Origin: CAJQQY01 sp964352225
GTDB taxonomy: Bacteria > Bacteroidota > Bacteroidia > Chitinophagales > Saprospiraceae
Direction of reading: 5' to 3'
Length of the DNA stretch: 52,439 bases
NCBI GenBank assembly: GCA_964352225.1
Contig: CAYGRM010000006.1
Location: forward strand, 1 to 52,439
Part shown: piece by piece, positions 41,998 through 51,158 of the stretch
How the letters are laid out: the number at the start of each line of letters is the position of its first letter
Numbering within the stretch: the first letter of the stretch is position 1
Program-made: the position numbers and the translations under genes
The notes under the pieces: generated by a model
The model's database searches: none
What the model saw: the letters and a program-made list of their open reading frames with translations, nothing else
What the model was told of the DNA's origin: nothing

Positions 41998-44900
41998 ATG
42001 AAAACAAAAAAAATAACCCTTGCCGTAGCCCTAATGTTCTTTGCATTAAACGTTTTTTGTCAGGAATTCTTTGAGCCTACCAACTATACGGCCACTAGCG
42101 ACGCCCATAAAACTTTTATGGACTTCCAGCAGGAGGAAGCACAAAAGCGAGCTGACCTTTGGAAAGTACCCGAAGAAGTCCTCCTCATCGTGATGTCCGT
42201 CCAATCAGGAGCAGGAAAAAAAACTGGCTTTAATTATGGAAATGTACTAACCCATCCTTCTCTTCGGAAGTATCCAAAATTTGCCAAGCGAGAAGAGAAG
42301 TATGTATTGTGTTCCAAACGAAGTAGAGGTATAGAAGTGTTAGCGCTCGCCCTCCGTACGATGAAGGACAATCAAAATAAATCATTTAAAAATAAGGAAG
42401 CATGGTTACAATGGTTATTTAGTAAAGGTGGTGTACTTGAAAGTCAAGCTGCCCAAGCGGAAATAGCTTATCAGGTTTTAACAAAAAAAACAATACAATT
42501 GACCTCAACTCCAAAGGAAGTAATTGCTAATATTCCAGATATAAAACCAACGCCTTCACCAAAACCTAAAGAAGAAATTGTTACTGTAGAAAAACCAAAA
42601 GCAGCTACACCTCCTAAGAAAGAAGAAGTAGTAGTCATTCAAGAACCGTCTAATAATTCTTCCAATATTCCTCCGACCATTCTAACGACAGAGGATAAAA
42701 AACCAAAACCATCTGACTCTCCAGCATCAAAACCAAAAGAAGAAAAAACTAAACTTCCTTTTGAAGATAACCTAGTGGAAAAGGAACCCATACAAAATCA
42801 ACTTACGGAATCTACCGAAATTCCACCAACTGAATCATTAGCAGATTCTAAACCAAAAGAGCAACCGCTACCGTCTCCTCCTGTAGCAGAGTCAGAAAAA
42901 CCAACAGTTATTTTTAAACCTGTGGCTGTTCAAAAAACAAAAAGAAAAAACTTAGTCAAATTCAGCGGGCAAGGTCGTATCATTTCTCAATATGCTACTC
43001 GCCAGGGAACTGGCTCAGAAGTGCCTGACATGTTTCTTCGAGGAGAACTTTTCCCAACCGTTACTTTTGGAAATATTCCAATTGGACTTAACCTTCTGTA
43101 CTCCACCGAAGAAAGAAGTTATCGGCAAAATATTAATCAAGTGAGCCTTAACTTTGATGCTCGGCAGTTCCAGCAAAATATGAAACGTTCCTTGGATCGA
43201 AAGCTTCAAGAGAAAATGCAAAGTATCAATCCAACCGAAATTGACCAAGCAAAAGGTTTTAGAGAAAAATTATTAAAAAAGAAATATCCTAAACTGGATG
43301 AGTGGAAAGAAAAGTTAAGTGATCCTCAACTCCAGGAACAACTCCAAGCTTTAAAGCAATTGGAAAGTTTAGAAACAGTTTTAGATAATCCTTCTTTTAA
43401 AAATTCAAAAAAGGAACTAACTAAATTAGAAAAGAAACACGGCATCCAATCTGAAGAGGAGCTGGAAAAGAAACGCCCTCAATTTTCAGAAAGAGAATAT
43501 TTGGAAATGAAACAACTGTATAATTTCCAAAAAGAACACGAACGATTGCTCGCTCAAAAAAAAGGACTTGAAGCCAAAGCTAAGGATGTTCGTAAATACA
43601 AAAAAATGGCAGACCAACTCGAAGCTGCCGATAGTATGCCTACCAAATCCTTACTTTCCAATCCTCGCAACCTTCACCAAGGACTTAAATCTTTGGGGTT
43701 GAATACAGGTTGGACAAAATTATTTAGTGGAATCCAAAGTCTTGGAATTGGAACATCTTATCCATATTATTCTCAACAAACGCTTAATGGTACTTCCGTC
43801 AATGGAGTACATTTGGAACTCAATCCAGGGCGTTGGTTGTATTTAGCAGGCACTTATGGTAAGTCTGCACGAGCTACATTTGATACCACTCGGTTTGTTC
43901 CGACCTATACTTTTTCCCAACAATTATTTGGACTACGAGCAGGAGTTGGATCACGAGATGGAACTCATCTCCATTTGACTTATTTGCAAATCCAAGATCA
44001 AGAAACCACACCCTTTGTAGACAGTATTCGTGGAGTCAGTTTTTATCCAGGAGAAAATTATGTAGTGGGTACTGAATTTGGGCTTCGTTTGTTTGATAGA
44101 AAGTTGAGCATTGGAGGAGAAATAAATGGTTCAATATTTAATCGTCAACGTGATGCCGGAGAAGTTCAAATCAATACATTGGAAGAGAATAATATTCCAT
44201 TAAAATCTTTTATCAATGATCGATTAAATAGTTCATCAGCTGTTGATTATGCCTATCGAGGGCATATGGATTTACACTTATTTCAAGGCAAAACCAAAGT
44301 AAGTGGATTTGTGAGTAGGGTAGGACCAGGCTATACTTCATTGGGTACTCCGTTTCTATTGAAAGACCTTTTTAGATGGAGAGGAGAGATTCGACAATCT
44401 ATGTTTAAAAGTAGATTTCAGTTAAGTGCTTTTGCAAGTCGTAGTGAAAATCAATTAGTCCCTCGAAGCACCTTGAATCGAAGTGAAGTCACTTCACTCG
44501 GAGGACAAATGAGAATTCAGATTCCTGCAGGTGCTTACTTCATTCTAATTTATGCACCATATCAACAAAACAATTACAATGAAATTAATCAGGAGAACCT
44601 TGAGCTAAGTAGTAATATGGTGAATGGAATAGTAGGTTATAATTATCCACTTGGAGATAAGGCGAATGGTTTAACTCAAATGGGATATTTACAACAGAAT
44701 TTTGAAAGTGACATTGCTGGGGGGAATTATGATAACAAGATGTACACGTTTGTCCAGTCTGTCAATTTCAACCAACTTTTCTCCATTAATTTTAATGGGA
44801 CTTATCAACCAGAATTTCGAATCGGTAACAATGTTCAAAAAATATTGACCTATGATATTTCAGGTAATGTGGTGTTTTTTAAAAAATGGAATAATACTTT

Positions 44901-45087
44901 TGGGTATCAATATTTGGAGCAAAATGGCTTAGATCAACGAACTGGGTTTTATTGGAAATCAAGTGTGCCAGTAACTAGTTTTGCTGATCTGCAAGTTTGT
45001 GTTAGACAAAACTTATATGATGAGTTGCAAGAAGTTTATAATTATCAAGAGACGGTTGCTTTTGCTACTTTAAATTTAAGATGGTAG
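41998..45087 (+). CDS. Outer-membrane beta-barrel protein with exported N-terminal module and helical domain
   Basis: 1029 residues. It opens with a signal peptide (LAVALMFFALNVFCQ) and the repeated module (~20-160, LWKVPEEVLLIVMSV, SFKNKEAWLQWLF). A Pro/Lys/Glu-rich linker follows (~165-315, repeated KPKEE and PPT phrases), then a first beta segment (~318-380, VKFSGQGRIISQY). A long charged helical region (~385-545, with coiled-coil character) leads to a C-terminal transmembrane beta-barrel (~550-1029) ending in FATLNLRW. The terminal aromatic residue and alternating strands indicate an outer-membrane barrel. It may export, assemble or anchor the RHS proteins. No known transporter family was recognised. 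Confidence 0.7.
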   Translation: MKTKKITLAVALMFFALNVFCQEFFEPTNYTATSDAHKTFMDFQQEEAQKRADLWKVPEEVLLIVMSVQSGAGKKTGFNYGNVLTHPSLRKYPKFAKREEKYVLCSKRSRGIEVLALALRTMKDNQNKSFKNKEAWLQWLFSKGGVLESQAAQAEIAYQVLTKKTIQLTSTPKEVIANIPDIKPTPSPKPKEEIVTVEKPKAATPPKKEEVVVIQEPSNNSSNIPPTILTTEDKKPKPSDSPASKPKEEKTKLPFEDNLVEKEPIQNQLTESTEIPPTESLADSKPKEQPLPSPPVAESEKPTVIFKPVAVQKTKRKNLVKFSGQGRIISQYATRQGTGSEVPDMFLRGELFPTVTFGNIPIGLNLLYSTEERSYRQNINQVSLNFDARQFQQNMKRSLDRKLQEKMQSINPTEIDQAKGFREKLLKKKYPKLDEWKEKLSDPQLQEQLQALKQLESLETVLDNPSFKNSKKELTKLEKKHGIQSEEELEKKRPQFSEREYLEMKQLYNFQKEHERLLAQKKGLEAKAKDVRKYKKMADQLEAADSMPTKSLLSNPRNLHQGLKSLGLNTGWTKLFSGIQSLGIGTSYPYYSQQTLNGTSVNGVHLELNPGRWLYLAGTYGKSARATFDTTRFVPTYTFSQQLFGLRAGVGSRDGTHLHLTYLQIQDQETTPFVDSIRGVSFYPGENYVVGTEFGLRLFDRKLSIGGEINGSIFNRQRDAGEVQINTLEENNIPLKSFINDRLNSSSAVDYAYRGHMDLHLFQGKTKVSGFVSRVGPGYTSLGTPFLLKDLFRWRGEIRQSMFKSRFQLSAFASRSENQLVPRSTLNRSEVTSLGGQMRIQIPAGAYFILIYAPYQQNNYNEINQENLELSSNMVNGIVGYNYPLGDKANGLTQMGYLQQNFESDIAGGNYDNKMYTFVQSVNFNQLFSINFNGTYQPEFRIGNNVQKILTYDISGNVVFFKKWNNTFGYQYLEQNGLDQRTGFYWKSSVPVTSFADLQVCVRQNLYDELQEVYNYQETVAFATLNLRW

Positions 45088-45106
45088 GGATAGATGAAGA
45101 TTTATA

Positions 45107-45139
45107 GTAAGTGCTTAACATCTTTGATGAGGCACTTAC
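45107..45139 (+). terminator. Terminator candidate after the barrel gene
   Basis: GTAAGTGC and GCACTTAC form an 8-bp stem that encloses a second stem (CATC / GATG). It lies 20 bp after the stop, with a T-tract about 20 bp further on. It probably ends the barrel transcript. Confidence 0.55.
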
Positions 45140-45659
45140 CATAAAATAGTCTAACAATTTTTAATCAAGCGCAGGCGATCTAAGTATTTTTATGGGTTGT
45201 TTATTTATGCGGGCAACGGCAATATAAATTCTTGTTGGAATTTGATATATATTTAAGGCCTTCTTTCCAAATATCAGTAGTTTGGAATTTCAAAGAAATT
45301 CTTAAAACGAATATTCCAATTGTTTTTCATTTAGTTCACCAAAAGTGACGAAGAACCAAAGCTATCGGATTATGCATGTGCACTTAAAATAAAATTGTCT
45401 TAATCTTTCAAACTTTCTAAGGACTTTGCAATATTTTTCAATTCATCCTCCATTCATTCAATTTTAGATTGTATTATTATAAATAGCCGATGAATTAGGT
45501 TGTGTTAAGCGTAAACAAACCGTCGATTACCTTGTCATAAAAACTCCAGACTACTAACCATGTTTTATTATGTCAAAAAAATTAAATAAGAAAAAACTAT
45601 TTTATGGGTTATGTACAAAAATATGAGTGATAGAGGAAAAAAATTTAAACCTCTGCTTC
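45140..45659. other. Gene-free stretch
   Basis: About 520 bp without an open frame of note. I see no RNA gene, no clear hairpin and no promoter pair. A phrase near 45503-45556 (translating as VKRKQTVDYLVIK) may belong to the decayed insertion sequence that follows, but it is too short to assign. Confidence 0.5.
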
Positions 45660-45840
45660 CATGAATGAATTATCTAAAATACATGAAATATAAGTTTAGG
45701 AAGCACATTAAAAAATATTCAGCAAGCGAAACAAATTCTCGAAAAAGCAATGAATATTTACAATGAAAAACGGCTTCATTGGAGTAACCTATTACTCAAA
45801 TGCATCAACAGAATGAATTACCAATTAAACCTTTTTCATA
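45660..45840 (+). pseudogene. Decayed C-terminal end of an IS3-type transposase
   Basis: Joined across frameshifts, the segment reads KYKLGSTLKNIQQAKQI, then AMNIYNEKRLHWSN and MHQQNELPIK. This follows the tail of IS3-family OrfB transposases, which run ...NGILK.EY.L, A..AI.IYN..RPH.SL and TP..VH. Several frameshifts are present and no complete integrase core (DDE) remains. No terminal inverted repeats were identified. It shows that a transposon once landed beside the RHS/barrel cluster. Confidence 0.55.
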
Positions 45841-45951
45841 TAGTACAGATTGCCTTGTCATCCCGTCGGGATAATAACTATCTCAGTTTGTTCACGAAGT
45901 TGTTATTTATTTTGAGCAGAGTGAGCCGCTATAATATAAATCGTTACAACA

Positions 45952-47868
45952 CTACTCCCAAAATGTAAGATTAAAAAATAACTCATTGCTTTGATTACCA
46001 CAGTCATCAAATACATACAATTTATGTGGATAAGTTGATTGGGTTTGCTGAGTTGGAGTTTCTACACATGAAGCAAGACCTAAATGAAGTCTCAATGTAA
46101 TCACACCATCAGATATATTTCCTGTTGTAATATCTACGCTGCTGATAAGATTGCCAGTTTGATGCCAATCGTTGGAGCCAGGAGATTGATAAAAAATCGG
46201 AATGTCTTGAGTCAATGTCATTCCTGGTCCATCAATATCCGTAACCACAAAACCAACATAATAAGCATCTCCAGGAATACACTCTGTATTAAACAAAGAA
46301 ATAGTAGGTGGTGATCCACAAACAACTGGAATAAGTTCAGATTTTTCAGTAGAACACCCATTGGCATCTCGTACTATTATAGTAATATATGTATCAGGAG
46401 TAAGTGTTGTGCTTATTGATGAACTAGTACTAAAATTAATACCATCAACGGAATAAGTATAAGGAGAAGCTCCTCCTTGTACATTGGAAACTATTACAAG
46501 ATTTGAAGAAAATGAGACATCAAATGTAATATCGGTACTATTACAAACTCCTTCAATTCTTCCATTGATGGTTTGTTCTTCTACAAATCCCCCTTTTTCT
46601 GCTTGAACTAAGAATGAAAAATTTTCCACTTGATTTGAAGTGTTTTTGAATTGTACAGTCGTTGCTGTTTGCTCCACTAATTCCACATTAGGATTGGAAA
46701 TACTTTCAGGAGGAATAGTGATTTCTTCATCTTCTAATATAACTTCTTCAGAGTCATCTAGATATTCTGGCAAGGACGGAAAATCTGGCAAGGACGGAAA
46801 ATCTGGTAATTTCCCAATTAACTTATCCCATACTATTTTTAATTTATCCATACTTTGGTTAAAAAAAGTAACTTCAACTGAAAAGTTATCATTTTTTTGA
46901 ATGGTTCTAACTTTACAATCGGTAGGAAGCGGATTAGGATTATTAGTAAAAAAGTCAACTACAACATTTGATGTAAGTACATTAAAAAACCTACAAGTGA
47001 AAATCCATTTTGCTTCGAGGAAAGGTATAAGTGCTCTTCCATATTCAACAAAAGCAGGCCAAAATTTTACCATTACCATGGCAGTAGCAGCAACCATAGT
47101 AGCTGCGGCAACTCCAAAACCACCAGGTATAAGTGCTGCAATAACAGCTAAAACAAGGAATTCGCGAAGATCTTTGGCAGCACCTTTAAGTTCTATAGCT
47201 GCTGCGCCTAAATTTTCTGCTGTACAATCGTAAAACTCACCAAAATTATTCTCTCTAGGACATTTTGACTGTGGATCTCTGAATACAGTTGTGGAATCAA
47301 GTTGTTGAGTTACGATATTTCTAAATCCTTCGATAATATCTTTATTGGCTTCAATAAGTAAAGCAGCATCCATTTTTTCTTCAAACGATAGACTGTTGAA
47401 GGAATCCATTGTTTGATTTTTAAAATCTTTTAACTCTTGAACTTCTTGAATCTGTTCTGCCGTAAGTTGCTCAAGTTGAGCAACTTCGCCATCAAAATCA
47501 CCAATAAAACCTTGTATGACTGTTTCAGGGTTCGAAACTTGAGTAATTGAAACATCAAAGGTCGCTTTTCCTAAATCAAAGCTTAGTTCATGTTCTCCAA
47601 CCTGTACTTTAGGTACTAAAAATACAAGAGAGGTATCATCCGATTTCACCATAATAATTTCTTGAGCACCAAAACTTGCTTGGTATTGATCCGATAAAGA
47701 TTGGTTATGAATAGTTACAGATACTACCTCATAAGTATTGACCTTGTTTTTTTCAATACTAAGAACAGGAAGATTACTATGTCCTGGAGGATATAAAATT
47801 CCGTTGTCTTCTGTCTTGCAGGAAAAGATCATAAAAATACACAGTAAGGGGAGGGTAAATTTATTCAT
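45952..47868 (-). CDS. Large lipoprotein with central hydrophobic segment and SprB/PKD-like domain
   Basis: 638 residues. The lipobox (LLCIFMIFSCK) indicates lipidation. An N-terminal Ig-like beta domain (~35-110) is followed by a helical region (~125-210, QEVQELKDFKNQTMDSFNSL). A long hydrophobic Ala/Gly-rich segment comes next (~238-270, VLAVIAALIPGGFGVAAATM). A small tandem repeat follows (PDFPSLPDFPSLP; 18-bp units at 46767-46802), then a SprB-type repeat (~450-515, ASPYTYSVDGINFSTSS, VRDANGCSTEK). The hydrophobic run in the middle of a lipoprotein is odd and could insert into a membrane. The gene starts 20 bp after the SH3-barrel gene and is probably co-transcribed. Confidence 0.7.
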   Translation of the reverse strand: MNKFTLPLLCIFMIFSCKTEDNGILYPPGHSNLPVLSIEKNKVNTYEVVSVTIHNQSLSDQYQASFGAQEIIMVKSDDTSLVFLVPKVQVGEHELSFDLGKATFDVSITQVSNPETVIQGFIGDFDGEVAQLEQLTAEQIQEVQELKDFKNQTMDSFNSLSFEEKMDAALLIEANKDIIEGFRNIVTQQLDSTTVFRDPQSKCPRENNFGEFYDCTAENLGAAAIELKGAAKDLREFLVLAVIAALIPGGFGVAAATMVAATAMVMVKFWPAFVEYGRALIPFLEAKWIFTCRFFNVLTSNVVVDFFTNNPNPLPTDCKVRTIQKNDNFSVEVTFFNQSMDKLKIVWDKLIGKLPDFPSLPDFPSLPEYLDDSEEVILEDEEITIPPESISNPNVELVEQTATTVQFKNTSNQVENFSFLVQAEKGGFVEEQTINGRIEGVCNSTDITFDVSFSSNLVIVSNVQGGASPYTYSVDGINFSTSSSISTTLTPDTYITIIVRDANGCSTEKSELIPVVCGSPPTISLFNTECIPGDAYYVGFVVTDIDGPGMTLTQDIPIFYQSPGSNDWHQTGNLISSVDITTGNISDGVITLRLHLGLASCVETPTQQTQSTYPHKLYVFDDCGNQSNELFFNLTFWE

Positions 47869-47888
47869 GATTAGTTTTTTGAGTTGAA

Positions 47889-49040
47889 TTATAATTTAAT
47901 GGATATACCTAAACCTGTACCAATGATGTTAATGGTATTTTCGCTATTAGTATTGATGTTTTCGCCATTTTGGATTCTTGTCTCTACCAATTTTACCTCA
48001 CTTCTCATATAACTTCCATATATGTTCAAAGCCAGTTTAGGGTTGATTTTAAATTTGATATTAGCTCCACCACCATACATAAAAGAAGGAGTAAGTTTAG
48101 TGCTTAAAGTTGATCCTCCGTTCTGGTCTTCTATCTTCAAAGTTGGATTAGTAAAAAGATAAGCTCTAGGAGAAATAGAAAATCCAATGTTACGATCATA
48201 CCTACCAAAGGAGAGTCCAATGAATGGATTGATAAAAGGATCGAAACCTTCTAACTCTGAGATAGTAAGCACATTTAATCCTGCTTCAAACCCAAATCCT
48301 TTCGGAAAAACTTGGGAATATTTAATTTCTAAATTAGCTCCATTGGAAATTTCTTGTGCATTTTCTTCTATCAGAATAGTAATCCCTCCACTTATTTCTA
48401 GCATCTTTTTAAAGGATGGCTGCTCGTAAGAAGTTCTAGTTATTTTTTTTTGATTCTCATTGGGTAAAGAGTTTAACGCTTCCTTCTTTCTAGCTTCGGT
48501 CAATAATTTTTCAGTATCATCTAATACCGCTTGGACAGAATCTTTTCCTATTTTTTGATGAAAAAGTTCGCTTTCTTTTTCACGAAGGGTTGCTTTTGTT
48601 CTTTCTAATTCTACTGCAAGTTTTTGATGAACAACGCTCATGCTATCTAAGCTTTTTTTCTGTTGCCTTATCACATTTTGAGCATTTAATAATTCAATAT
48701 TGTTTGCCATTGGCTTATTTTCAATAACCAATTCTTCTGTTCGGAGTACCTCTAGATTATTTCCTTTGGACTCCAATTCAGCTTTTTCAACTCTATCAGG
48801 AATAGGAAAGAATCTTAACGTAGCAGTTTTAATATAACCCTCCTGTCCGCTAAAATTTACATTGGTCCACCATTCTTCTTTCGAGAGGACATCCCCCTTG
48901 TCTCCAGATTTTACTCTTGCCAGAATAGTACTTTTACTAGAAGGTTTGGCTCTTAAGGAAGTAGTGGAAATCACCTCAAAAGTTTGAGAGAAAACTGATA
49001 GAGGAATAAGTAGCATAGTTAGTATAAATATCCTAAGCAT
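47889..49040 (-). CDS. Exported SH3-domain protein with coiled coil and outer-membrane barrel
   Basis: 383 residues from ATG at 49040; a TTG one codon earlier is less likely. A signal peptide (LTMLLIPLSVFSQ) precedes a bacterial SH3 domain (~20-78, TTSLRAKPSSKSTILARVKS, WWTNVNFSGQEGYIKTATL). A coiled coil follows (~105-185, QNVIRQQKKSLDSMSVVHQK). The rest (~215-383) is a small beta-barrel (SGGITILIEENAQEIS, GNYGSYMRSEVKL-like strands, ending TGLGISIKL). SH3 domains often bind peptidoglycan, so the protein could link the wall and the outer membrane. It precedes the lipoprotein gene in a two-gene unit. Confidence 0.75.
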   Translation of the reverse strand: MLRIFILTMLLIPLSVFSQTFEVISTTSLRAKPSSKSTILARVKSGDKGDVLSKEEWWTNVNFSGQEGYIKTATLRFFPIPDRVEKAELESKGNNLEVLRTEELVIENKPMANNIELLNAQNVIRQQKKSLDSMSVVHQKLAVELERTKATLREKESELFHQKIGKDSVQAVLDDTEKLLTEARKKEALNSLPNENQKKITRTSYEQPSFKKMLEISGGITILIEENAQEISNGANLEIKYSQVFPKGFGFEAGLNVLTISELEGFDPFINPFIGLSFGRYDRNIGFSISPRAYLFTNPTLKIEDQNGGSTLSTKLTPSFMYGGGANIKFKINPKLALNIYGSYMRSEVKLVETRIQNGENINTNSENTINIIGTGLGISIKL

Positions 49041-49137
49041 CAAATATGATTTTTGGTGAAAAAAGGGTTTAATAATCTATTTGAAAAGAGTCAGTTATTG
49101 GAATACTTAAAAATAATAATAGGTAACTCATTTCGTC

Positions 49138-49165
49138 AATCCCCTCTACAGGGGATTTTTTATTC
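49138..49165 (+). terminator. Rho-independent terminator facing right, without a gene before it
   Basis: AATCCCCT (49138-49145), loop ctac and AGGGGATT (49150-49157), then a T-run. The orientation is +, but the genes to the left are on the minus strand and the next + frame begins at 49212. It could attenuate a leader RNA, end a small RNA, or remain from a lost gene. Confidence 0.75.
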
Positions 49166-49211
49166 CTCCCATTTTCTTTACTTTTGATTAGAAAATAAAC
49201 TCTGGAAAATC

Positions 49212-49736
49212 TTGAAAAAAATAAATCCTTTACGACGAAGATCAAAAATAATACTTCAGTATATGCTGATAGTGACAGGGATACTTTTTTGTAAATCGGT
49301 ATACAGAATAGATACGTTAAAGGTGGATACTCAATTTGACGGAGCGGATATCAAAGATTACGGAGCGGTCTATTTAGATCAAGACGATCAGGTCAATTTT
49401 GAAAAAGTTAGTCAATTACCTTTGGTGGAATTTTTGCCCCTAAAGGTAACGGGCATTGCATTTTCGCCAAAGCAGCAGGTACATTGGGTAAGATGCCTCC
49501 TGAAAAACAACACGGCTGAGTTTCAAAGCCTTATTTTAAGTGTAGAAAACCCCAGAATAAATCGGCTGCAAATATTTACTAATTCAGCATTAGATTCACT
49601 TTATGTATCCCCATTGGTGGGAGATATTTTTCCCTCTGAGAGTCGAATTATTCCCCACCGTCATTTCCTATTTCCAATTCCATTATCATTTCGAAGTGCT
49701 TGGAGTCTGCTAAAGGCAAACGAATACCATCCGTAA
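49212..49736 (+). pseudogene. Truncated 7TMR-DISM sensor, extracellular domain only
   Basis: 174 codons open from a TTG at 49212 (the first ATG is at 49263). A basic N-terminal export signal (KKINPLRRRSKIILQY, then MLIVTGILFCKS) precedes a domain typical of DISM extracellular sensors. It reads VHWVRCLLKNNTAEFQSL, then SVENPRINRLQIFTN and SRIIPHRHFLFPI. Complete proteins go on with seven membrane helices and a kinase, none of which is present. The frame ends ~15 codons after FLFPI, where it runs through the antisense of a response-regulator fragment (49648-49788). It is therefore a broken gene joined to foreign sequence. Confidence 0.7.
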
Positions 49737-49788
49737 TCATAGGATGATCGTCGAAAACTGTTACTCTGTGTGAGATATTTATTTTCAT
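49648..49788 (-). pseudogene. Response-regulator receiver fragment, opposite strand
   Basis: On the minus strand an ATG at 49788 opens 46 codons reading MKINISHRVTVFDDHPMITD, then GIRLPLADSKHFEMIMELE, and stops. FDDHPMITDG is the N-terminal acidic motif of NarL/FixJ-type receivers. The rest of the receiver and the HTH domain are missing. It overlaps the truncated DISM sensor head-on; the junction lies near 49675. Confidence 0.65.
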
Positions 49789-50094
49789 TAGTTTGGAAAA
49801 GCTAAGTTCATGGAAAAACAGCCTACAGTAAAAGAACTATTGAAGAAAAGTAAGCTGCCTCAAATATAAAAGTAGTTTTCGATTTTAGGAAGCAATAGAT
49901 CAGATTTCCCATTGGATGAAAACCTTGAGCAGGTTTGATAATTCTTATTCTTTCTTGAGTAGTCAAAAATTTTATCTACTCATTTTTATACAAAAAAAGT
50001 ACATGGTTGAGTAAGTTTAAATATTACTAATAACTAAACAGCAAGTGTCCGAGCTTAGAAACATACCCCAATCAATGTATCAACAAAAAGCTAT
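49789..50094. other. Gene-free stretch
   Basis: About 300 bp. The only frame is an 19-codon one at 49810 (MEKQPTVKELLKKSKLPQI) without recognisable features. I see no hairpin or RNA gene. It lies between the sensor/regulator scar and the WD40-like gene. Confidence 0.5.
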
Positions 50095-51069
50095 TTAATG
50101 ATTTCCCTCCAGATATTCTCTCATACTACTGATTACAACCTTTCCGTCATTAAACCCAAGTGCGATAGATTCGCCGGAAGGAGAGAATGCAAAGCCTATA
50201 GCGTTCCTGTTAGTTTGTAGTATCCGACCCTGCTGCCAATCAAATAGATGGGTAGCATTTTCAGACGAATGGCTGACAACCAATAAATTTTCCGACTCTG
50301 GCAAAAACTCCATGTGCATAAACCGATTCCATCCTTTGCGATGGATTTTTTCAAATGTACCAATCAATTGCCCCAAAACAATATCCCAAATTTCCAGCCA
50401 GCCATGCACCAATGCCACAGCAAGATAGCGTGCAGATGCAGACCAAGCAGTAGCCATGACTGTACCACTAGCATAAAAAGATTGCATTTGTTCTGACTTA
50501 CCTTTTAGGAATGAATATAATTCTATCAAACCATTATTAGTACTGAATGCAATCTTTGACTGATCTTGCGACAGGGAAAGGTATTTGGACCGAAACATCA
50601 AATTGTATTGCCCCAGTTTTTCGCCATGTTTATTGTACACGGCTCCAGAGCCATAATCCTCCATATTTCTTGATTCTCCAGAACAGATATAGTTTCCCTG
50701 ACGATCGAATATTCCATTAAAGACGAAAAATCTAATTTCCTTCATTGATATAACTTCCTGCTTTTCCCAATACCAGTCATGAATACATCCACCACGAATA
50801 AACCGCACAAAATCGGCCGATGGATAATAGGATAAATTTGCTCCAAAATTATTTGGATCAAAAGCTAAAAGTTTGCCAGCAGAATCATACAAACCCAACC
50901 CCATCGGACTAGAGACAGCCAGACGATTTTCGCCAATCCAGACCATTTGCATTACTGGAAGTGATCTTGAAGCTGGTTCTTTATGAAAGAATGAAATAGG
51001 AGGAGTATTCAAAATTATATAATTGTTTGAAGATTTTGGTTTGCGGTTCTTTACCACACAAGATATCAT
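50095..51069 (-). CDS. WD40-like beta-propeller protein
   Basis: 324 residues with no clear signal peptide. Repeated four-strand blades read VMATAWSASARYLAVALVHG and WLEIWDIVLGQLIGTFEKIH, then AIGFAFSPSGESIALGFNDG and VVISSMREYL. WD/ID dipeptides close several blades, as in WD40 proteins. Six or seven blades would fit the length. Such domains serve as docking platforms; no catalytic domain is fused. The partner is unknown. It starts 89 bp after the lipoprotein gene on the same strand, so the two may share a transcript. Confidence 0.7.
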   Translation of the reverse strand: MISCVVKNRKPKSSNNYIILNTPPISFFHKEPASRSLPVMQMVWIGENRLAVSSPMGLGLYDSAGKLLAFDPNNFGANLSYYPSADFVRFIRGGCIHDWYWEKQEVISMKEIRFFVFNGIFDRQGNYICSGESRNMEDYGSGAVYNKHGEKLGQYNLMFRSKYLSLSQDQSKIAFSTNNGLIELYSFLKGKSEQMQSFYASGTVMATAWSASARYLAVALVHGWLEIWDIVLGQLIGTFEKIHRKGWNRFMHMEFLPESENLLVVSHSSENATHLFDWQQGRILQTNRNAIGFAFSPSGESIALGFNDGKVVISSMREYLEGNH

Positions 51070-51158
51070 GTCTTTTCCTTAAATCTGCGTCCTGATATTT
51101 TGCATCCAATATATTTTTCTTTTTCCCATTCAATTTTCTAAATGGTTTTTGGCAAAAA

